The position numbers and the translations under genes were made by a program. Source: Stramonita haemastoma (taxonomy: Eukaryota; Mollusca; Gastropoda; Neogastropoda; Muricidae). Taken from it: DNA of 11,780 nucleotides. Shown piece after piece: positions 6,610 through 11,780 of this stretch. Position 1 is the first letter of the stretch, and the number at the start of each line of letters is the position of its first letter. The notes beneath the pieces are model-generated. The model worked only from the letters and a program-made list of their open reading frames with translations, ran no database searches and had not been told where the DNA came from. Where the stretch lies: assembly GCA_030674155.1 (NCBI GenBank), contig JASPKP010008251.1, positions 1-11,780 of the forward strand, given 5' to 3'.

Positions 6610-7719
6610 AAAATTATCAAAAAAATATTCACAAACAGCACTTTTTTTCTTGACAGCCCCTTTTTTTTTCTCTTTTTTTTTTTTTTTTGCCTATGTTCGT
6701 CATTGGATTCAGATCATATCTGCAATGAAGGGAGGGTATTTAGCAAGCCCGCCAAATCTCCATAGAGCTTTTTGGTCACGGGGTGTGATCCCCCAGCTAG
6801 TTCCTCTGTAGAGTGTTCATGCGCAGTCAAACTTCAAGACATGTTATTGGTCTGTTTGATGAAAAAGGGGGTTGCCAAAAATGTTGGCGACTTGGGTCAG
6901 GTTGACCCAAAATGTTTAGCCATCAAACAAGTGAAAATTCAAATCAACCTTTAGACTGAATTTTTTTTTTTTTAAAAATTAAAACCACATGGGTCTATGG
7001 GGGAAATGAATCATTTATGCAACTGCAAGTTTTTTTGTCAATTGAAATCTTAGGGCACTTCCCTAAAATCTTTATCAAGGTTACTAAGCGGCAACAACTT
7101 TGCATTCTGAGCTTAAGGCCGAGACAGCAGACTGAAACAGGGTCCCAAAAGGGCCGCTGTCCTTCAACATTCCTCTCAGGGTTTTACTGGAAACCGGGGG
7201 GGATGGCATTTCTGTTTGGAGTGAAGATTGAAACTGCCACTCACACCTCCACCCAATCAGTGTTCACTTTTAAACTGATTCACTTTATCTTCGTATGTGT
7301 GCTTGTAAATGTGATTGAACCTAAGGCAGTGACCCTTTTCAATGTGTGCACCTTTTAAACATTCCTTAGCAGTTTTGTCCTTTTTTACACGGCAGGGTTG
7401 GGAGAAAAAAAAAGTTTTTTAAAAAAGTCTGTCCCCCAACTGCAAGGTTGAAAAAGAATCATTTTTTTGCATGTTTGATCCCCTTGCATTCCTGTCTCTG
7501 AACCAAACTGCCCGAGATTTCGCATTCCCCCGAAATCAGGGTCGGCGCACAACTGCTGGCCTTTTCCTCCTTTTAATACATACCAAACAGCTAAATTACT
7601 TCCAACACTCTACAGGTTTCTCCTTCTAGCCTGAAGAGGTTTAACAGTGGTACAAATTGATGGCACAGGGGGTGAGGAAATTACTGGTGTAAATCCCGGC
7701 AATTCCCAATCAGGACTTA
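6610..7719. other. Unique sequence with short unsupported frames
   Basis: From here to about 9840 the DNA is less dominated by repeats. Short plus-strand frames at 6772-6954 (60 codons) and 7017-7358 (113 codons) have Met starts, but I recognise no domain. The 7017 frame is hydrophobic near its end (KLIHFIFVCVLVNVI) without a clear topology. An acceptor-like ttcttgacag lies at about 6650-6655. It could be intron, UTR or spacer. Confidence 0.35.
6892..6910. promoter_or_regulatory. Perfect 8-bp-arm palindrome matching an oestrogen response element
   Basis: TTGGGTCA ggt TGACCCAA is a perfect inverted repeat with a 3-bp spacer. It contains the canonical nuclear-receptor IR3 element GGTCAnnnTGACC recognised by oestrogen-receptor-type dimers. 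Whether it is active is unknown, as no promoter or gene start is visible next to it. Confidence 0.4.
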
Positions 7720-7736
7720 GGGGGGGGGGGGGGGGG
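7720..7736. repeat. Poly-G run (17 nt)
   Basis: An unbroken G17 run inside otherwise unique sequence. Confidence 0.85.
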
Positions 7737-8820
7737 TAATTATTCAATCCCCAAACAAATCCCTGACGGTCTTTAGGGGTTAAAAATGTTTTGGCTTAAT
7801 TTGAGAACAAAGGAGTTATTTTACCCCACACATAAAAACTGTATCTTTGCCTTTTGCTTGTCTATAATTCAAAGGGGCTCTCCCACGAAATTTCCCTTTT
7901 CATTTTGAACTTGTTTAAAAGTGATTTAGCCCAAAAGACCAATTATAAAAAGACACAATTTTTAACATATAATCATTGGTTATCTCTATTCAGGTAATGT
8001 TATCAAACTTTTAACATTATTGGGAAAAAGGGACACATGTTTGTAAACCCTGGGCAGTCAACCCCGTAAAACTATTCATTCCAAAGGGGTTTTTTGGGGG
8101 ACACAGTATCAGCTTGGACAACTGCAGTTGACTGTCTTTATTAAACCCCCCTGGCTCTTTTTTTGACTGCTCCAACTTGCAAGGCGGGACTTTCGTGTGG
8201 GGGATATGGAAAATACTTTTTTATATATTTTTTTTAAAAGTCATGGAGTTTTCTCTGCATGAAGTTGGGGTCTCCTGGGGGTAGAAGAATCCGTCACCAC
8301 AAGAGCAGCGCCACCATAAATTTTTTTGGGGGGTTTTCCCTACTGCTTATGCATTTGCTTACTTTCTCATGGCATAAAGAAAAATAGGGGGCCCCCATTC
8401 AGTGAGTTCATTGTTATTTTTTTAAGTCTTTTAGAAAAAAAAAACAGGAGAATAAACCCAAAAAGGGCAGAAAATGGACAAGGAGATGATAAGGTTAAAA
8501 GAAAAAAAGCAGAACGAAAGAGAAAAATAGAAAAAGGGGAATTTTAGCACAGAATTTTTAGGAAGTGGGGGAAAGCATTTATAAAGAAAAACTTCTGGGT
8601 CCCCATGGGGAAAAAAGAAAATGAATTTTTGGAGTGGACCTGCTCCCCCTTGTGGATTTTTTTCTGGGTTTTACAAAAAGGGGGAGGAAAATTTTTTTTA
8701 AACATTTTTCATCTTTAAATTGAATCACAGGACTTTTTTGTTTTTGGGTTGTTGTTTTTTTTTTAATTAAAAGTGACAAAATTGATTCCACCAAAAGATG
8801 ATCTTCAAATTTTTTTTTCA
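7737..8820. other. AT-rich unique sequence, no gene seen
   Basis: Stops occur in all frames at short spacing. The longest frames (8326-8547 plus, 8579-8821 minus) are Lys-rich and have no recognisable domain. A 12-bp palindrome, CAACTGCAGTTG, lies at 8119-8130. No RNA gene or transposon terminus was recognised. Confidence 0.4.
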
Positions 8821-8839
8821 ATTTTTTTTTTCTTTTGTT

Positions 8840-8979
8840 TGTTTGGGGTTATATTGACCCACGAATAACCCCTGTAGGACGTGGCAGCAAGTCATCCCAC
8901 GTGGGCGCCTCAGACCACCCCAAAATATAAATTCTTTGAAGCAACTGTGCTGAGGCCCTTTTCTTTTTCTATCCCAAAC
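8840..8979 (-). mobile_element. Probable 3' untranslated part of LINE tail C
   Basis: This segment lies directly downstream, in minus-strand terms, of the end of LINE tail C. It runs to an A-rich stretch (T run on the plus strand at about 8811-8832), which would fit the element's A-rich 3' end. It contains a perfect CCCACGTGGG palindrome at 8896-8905. Assignment rests on position only. Confidence 0.3.
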
Positions 8980-9405
8980 ATTAGACCGAGGGGCGCCAGG
9001 GAAGACCCGAAAACCAGCTCTCTCCATTTCCCTCTGTCCTCGACCTTTTCAGGGTGTCACTCAGCCTGAGGCCTTCCACTCTGGGTTTGTTTTCCCCCAT
9101 TTTTTTCTCTCCCCTGCCTCTACTTCTCCTCCTTGCAAGTTCCCCTGCAATTGTCTTGCAACCCCTTTTATCTTCGACGTGCCCATACCACTTCATTTGC
9201 GTTTTTTGACTGTGTTCAATTTTCAAAGGGCCCCCAAGGGGTTTCGATTTCATTTCCCTCGTTTTTAATTGGTTTTTTGTAAGAATCCGGGGATCTGGAA
9301 AGCCCCTCATCTCTTGGCCTTATTCTCCTCTCCAGATCCCCGGCTGTAGGGTGTTTGTTCTGCAGCTGACCCCACCAAGCACAAAATGTTGCACGAGTCG
9401 ACTCA
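8980..9405 (-). mobile_element. LINE tail C: C-terminal end of a non-LTR reverse transcriptase, best preserved copy
   Basis: On the minus strand, joining adjacent frames, the C-terminal segment of an invertebrate LINE polyprotein can be followed for about 130 residues. The blocks in order are DLERRI (9320-9345), SYKKPIKNEG, a GPFENL block, KKRKMKWYGHV near 9185-9210, a Gly/Arg-rich block RRSRGRGEKK, then GLRLSDTLKRS and a WRPSV-like end near 8985. The family order is ERRIQ..EMRC.R..L.ISY...TNEE.., IGP.EDLL, VK.RKLKWYGHV, GRQKKRWEDN, WTGL...DTL. Every block is in the expected position, so homology is well supported. Several frameshifts (around 9215, 9260-9300 and 9110-9130) and loss of the RW.DN motif (it reads KKMGENK) show a dead copy. 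The RT core is missing on the upstream side (above 9405), so the copy is 5'-truncated, the usual fate of LINE insertions. Confidence 0.75.
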
Positions 9406-9859
9406 TTATACATTTTTTTTTCATTGATCAGGGGGTTTTTTTTTTATTTATTTAGGCGGGGCTAGTCTGTGGAGCAGCTGACAAAAAGGGGGTTATTTTC
9501 ACCAACAGGATACAGAACCCTTTTACTCGGGCCCCTATTGTCTGTCCTTGGAGCGAAAACTTCACAGTGCTGAGGAAAAGCCATTAGTCCTGACGACACT
9601 GGGGTCTGGTTTGTTTGTTAATTCATATCTGTAAATTGCCGCGCGTATTTGTGTGTGTGTGTGAAACCGGGATAGGTTACTTTGCCAGTCCATGTGACCC
9701 ACTCTCTCCCTTGCTGGCAAAAAAAGGGGGGGCCAGGGATATTTTTTAGCAAACAAGAGGGGCCCCGGGTTTGGAAAAAAGATCAAAGGTGCATTAAAGG
9801 TTTTGGGTTTTTTTTTTTTAATCAAGTACTTTAAAAGTTGTGGCCCAAATGCGGGGGAG
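9406..9859. other. Unique sequence with a short (GT)6 run, no gene seen
   Basis: Mixed composition with a small (GT)n at 9651-9662. A minus-strand frame of 87 codons (9562-9825) has no recognised domain and ends in Lys-rich T-run sequence. Nothing else was identified. Confidence 0.4.
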
Positions 9860-10231
9860 CACTACTACTAACTACTAAAAACTACTACTACACTACTAAA
9901 ATACCCACTACTTTGGGGGGGGGGGGTGCTGCTCGGGTGAGCTGCTGCTCTACTAAAACTAAATACTATTACAAAATACACTACTCCCCCTACTACTACT
10001 ACTTAAAATAAATACCCAAACTAAAACCCCCACTTTTTTTTACTACTACTATTACAAACTACTACTACTTTCAATTTTACTAAATATTCAAAACTACACT
10101 ACTATACAACACTATACTACTACAAAATAAAATTTCACAACTACCACAAATACTTCACTACTCCGGACACCAAACCCCCACCACTACTACTATACTCTAC
10201 TACTAAAAACCACTACTATACACTACTACTA
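9860..10231. repeat. Degenerate TAC/ACT trinucleotide array
   Basis: About 370 bp built of (ACT)n/(TAC)n blocks of 2-5 units separated by AAA-containing and other imperfect units. One G-rich/GCT interruption lies at about 9914-9950 (G12, then tgctgctc and gctgctgctc). The plus strand is almost free of G elsewhere in the array. Confidence 0.85.
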
Positions 10232-10262
10232 TTTTCTAAATACAAAAGACTAAAAAGCAAAT

Positions 10263-10380
10263 ACCATCACCACCTTCTCCAACACCACACCTCCCCAACA
10301 TAAAAACCCAAACCCCCCACAACACAAACACACACAAACCCACACAAAACCCCACACACACACCCACACACACAACACAC
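10263..10380. repeat. CA/CAC-rich simple sequence
   Basis: An A/C-only tract that becomes regular (CA)n with CCC interruptions at 10321-10380. It directly follows the TAC array, so the two form one compound repeat of about 520 bp. Confidence 0.85.
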
Positions 10381-10849
10381 TTAAGGGGCTGCATTAATTT
10401 TTCATTTATGGGGAAGAAAGTCAAAGCTTTATCATTTTTTTTTCATTGGGGGAAACTGTCCCGTAACGTTATTCTTTGTTGCGTTGTTTTTTGTTGGGTT
10501 TCTTTGGGGTTATCAAATTGTGAATCATACATGCCATTTCTTTTATCCTTCAAACCAAAAAAGAAAAAAATTGTTTTTTTTTTCACGCTGTAAACTGTAA
10601 AGCTAAGGCCCCGCCTTTATTTTTTTTTCCATTTTTTAAAAAGCAAGATAAGTGTCTCCTGTTTAGTTCTTTTTTGGGGGGGTTTTTTTTTTTTTTTTTT
10701 TAAAAAAATTTTAATGTTTTTTTTTTCATGATTGAAGTCATAAAGTTACATTGTTTATTTTATTGGTTGAAATTTTTTTAATCAATGTGTATCACCTGCT
10801 TGTCTGAAATTGGGGTTCCCCTGGAAAATACAGGTGGTTCTGAAAGGTT
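10381..10849. other. AT-rich spacer between repeat arrays, no gene seen
   Basis: T-rich sequence with T runs up to about 20 (10683-10700). Short open frames have no recognisable features. Confidence 0.5.
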
Positions 10850-11029
10850 TTAGGTTTTACAAAGGGTTTTATGGCGTCATAAAAAGCGTGTGGGTTTTAC
10901 AAGGTTTGTGCGTCCCTAAAAGCTGTGTGTTGACAAAAGGGTTGGGTGTGTCTAGATGCGTGTGTTGTGTGTGTGTTTGGGAAAGGGTTTGGGTGATGTC
11001 ATAGATGCTGTGTGTGTTGACAAAGGTGT

Positions 11030-11070
11030 TGACGTCATAAATGCGTTGTTTGCAAGGTTGTGTGACGTCA
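11030..11070. promoter_or_regulatory. Two exact TGACGTCA (CRE) palindromes, 33 bp apart
   Basis: Exact 8-bp cAMP-response-element palindromes lie at 11030-11037 and 11063-11070, in adjacent minisatellite units. TGACGTCA is the consensus site of CREB/ATF-type bZIP dimers in animals. Function here is unproven, because the site comes with the repeat unit. Confidence 0.4.
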
Positions 11071-11207
11071 TAAATGCTGTGTGTTGACAAGGTTTTGGGG
11101 GAGTCATAGATGCGTGTGTTGTGTTTGACAAGGTTGTTGGGCGCTAAAAGCGTGTGTGTTTGACAAGGGTTTGGGTATGTCATGATGGGTGGGGTGTTTA
11201 CAATGAT

Positions 11208-11214
11208 TGACTCA
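11208..11214. promoter_or_regulatory. AP-1-type site TGACTCA as a variant unit core
   Basis: One minisatellite unit carries TGACTCA, the 7-bp Fos/Jun (AP-1/TRE) consensus, in the place where other units carry TGACGTCA. This is a one-base deletion with a shift in half-site spacing. Confidence 0.3.
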
Positions 11215-11568
11215 TAATCGTGTGGTTTTAACGGGTTGTGTAACGTCATAATGCGTGTGAGTTGAAAAGGTGTGCGTCATAGGGTGGGGAATTGACAAGG
11301 GTTTTGTGACGTCGTATATTCCTTTGGGTTTGGCAAATTTTGGTGTTGTCAAAGGGGGGTTAGTTTTTTCAAGGTTTGTAACGCTGTGATGTGGGTTAAC
11401 AAGGATATGCGACGCACAGTCGCGTGTGGGTTGACAAAGGCTGTCATAAACGCCCAGGTGTTTAAAAAAGTTTGTGGGGTTTTTAAAAAGATTTTTATTT
11501 AGAATTGAACAAAAAATGTTGACAGGTTTGAACGTCCAACGCGTGTCGGTTTGGTTGACAAGGGGTTG

Positions 11569-11576
11569 TGACGTCA
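11569..11576. promoter_or_regulatory. Exact TGACGTCA (CRE) palindrome in the last unit
   Basis: The third exact copy of the palindrome, followed by TAAA as in the other units. It marks the right end of the recognisable array. Confidence 0.4.
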
Positions 11577-11589
11577 TAAACCGGTTTTG

Positions 11590-11663
11590 GGATGTAGTGT
11601 GTGTTTTGGTGCGTGGTTGGGGGGTGTGGCGCGGTTGTTTGGTGCGGGTGGTGTGTGTGATGG
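11590..11663. repeat. GT-rich tail after the minisatellite
   Basis: Irregular GGTGTGTG and GGTGCG units without the CRE core. This is probably a decayed extension of the array. Confidence 0.6.
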
Positions 11664-11780
11664 CGGGTTCTGCTTTGGCCCCCTGTCACTACTGGGAAAT
11701 GTCCCACTTCTACCGCTACCCCACCGTCACCAGCGCAAAGTGCAGTCGTCACGGAACAGGACTTCCCCCCGTCACCATCT
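11664..11780 (+). other. GC-richer non-repetitive edge segment, open in all forward frames
   Basis: The last 117 bases have balanced, GC-richer composition and few homopolymers. All three plus-strand frames are open to the window edge. One reads PTSTATPPSPAQSAVVTEQD and another CHYWEMSHFYRYPTVTSAKC. It could be the start of an exon or of a dispersed repeat cut by the window edge. The word GTCAC recurs at about 11684, 11726, 11748 and 11771. Confidence 0.25.

Larger units (their letters stand above)
10850..11582. repeat. Minisatellite of about 36-bp units with a CRE-like core
   Basis: About 20 diverged head-to-tail units share the pattern gtTGACGTCAtaaatgcGTGTGTgTTGACAAGGtttgg. Core positions include about 10872, 10909, 10947, 10994, 11030, 11063, 11099, 11138, 11175, 11208, 11241, 11272, 11307, 11344, 11379, 11408, 11440, 11529 and 11569. 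Spacing is mostly 31-39 bp, and about 11460-11520 is a degenerate patch. The unit begins with the palindrome TGACGTCA or a one- or two-base variant, and its second conserved word is TTGACAAGG. The minus-strand frames over the array show a periodic YDVT word because the unit length is often a multiple of three. Confidence 0.85.

Noticed and set aside
7017..7358. 113-codon plus-strand frame with a hydrophobic stretch, a possible small membrane protein
   Set aside because: No homology recognised, no signal or regular transmembrane organisation, no upstream start context. It lies in sequence that reads like UTR or intron.
8119..8130. 12-bp palindrome CAACTGCAGTTG containing two E-box-like halves
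   Set aside because: Palindromes of this length are expected at a low but non-negligible rate in about 12 kb, and it has no neighbours that suggest a site cluster.
8896..8905. CCCACGTGGG palindrome containing the E-box CACGTG
   Set aside because: It lies in the presumed 3' part of LINE tail C, and a 10-bp palindrome alone is weak evidence for a regulatory site.
9860..10231. CRISPR-like array of short repeats
   Set aside because: It is a 3-bp microsatellite without constant direct repeats of 25-40 bp or unique spacers, and the window is eukaryotic in character.
10850..11582. CRISPR array reading of the 36-bp periodicity
   Set aside because: The whole unit is similar, including the part that would be spacer. 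There is no invariant repeat alternating with unique spacers, and no cas genes are present.

Overview
This window looks like non-coding DNA from an animal genome, most likely a marine invertebrate and possibly a mollusc. The case rests on three degraded 3' ends of LINE-type reverse transcriptase genes, very dense simple-sequence repeats, consensus-like splice sites, and no compact, RBS-preceded genes such as a bacterium or phage would show. The taxon is an inference from the LINE tail wording; nothing in the window fixes a species. Homopolymers of every base are unusually frequent and long, and they fall inside sequence that should be coding (the LINE tails). Either the assembly is poor in homopolymers or the DNA is heavily decayed, so reading frames across the window cannot be trusted.

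Layout: 1-490 is T-rich low complexity. 492-968 is a CT-rich array ending in a C19 run. 1250-1525 (minus) is LINE tail A. 1530-2400 is AT-rich sequence with no gene seen. 2407-2554 is a poly-C/pyrimidine tract, a good splice acceptor and a short open stretch with a WD40-like phrase. 2841-2950 is GT-rich. 3265-3418 is a GT-rich arm followed directly by its CA-rich near-complement. 3440-3716 and 3912-4131 are CT arrays. 4268-4442 (minus) is LINE tail B. 4445-5240 is AT-rich with weak exon-like pieces. 5243-5408 is G/GT-rich. 5530-5588 is a possible 59-bp exon running into a CT array at 5593-5721. 5904-6280 is a long GT-rich tract, 6404-6431 is G28, and 6512-6606 is a GA array, the opposite strand sense to the CT arrays.

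From about 6610 to 9840 the sequence is more ordinary and unique. It holds a perfect oestrogen-response-element-like palindrome (6892-6910) and the best preserved LINE tail, C (8980-9405, minus). 9860-10231 is a degenerate TAC/ACT trinucleotide array and 10263-10380 is CA-rich. 10850-11582 is a minisatellite of roughly 36-bp units whose core is the CRE palindrome TGACGTCA. The last ~115 bp are a GC-richer non-repetitive edge, open in all three forward frames.

No complete protein-coding gene, RNA gene, CRISPR array or operon could be supported. The three LINE pieces do not form a unit: they are separate dead 3' fragments, all in minus orientation. The most interesting structure is the CRE-bearing minisatellite at the right end.
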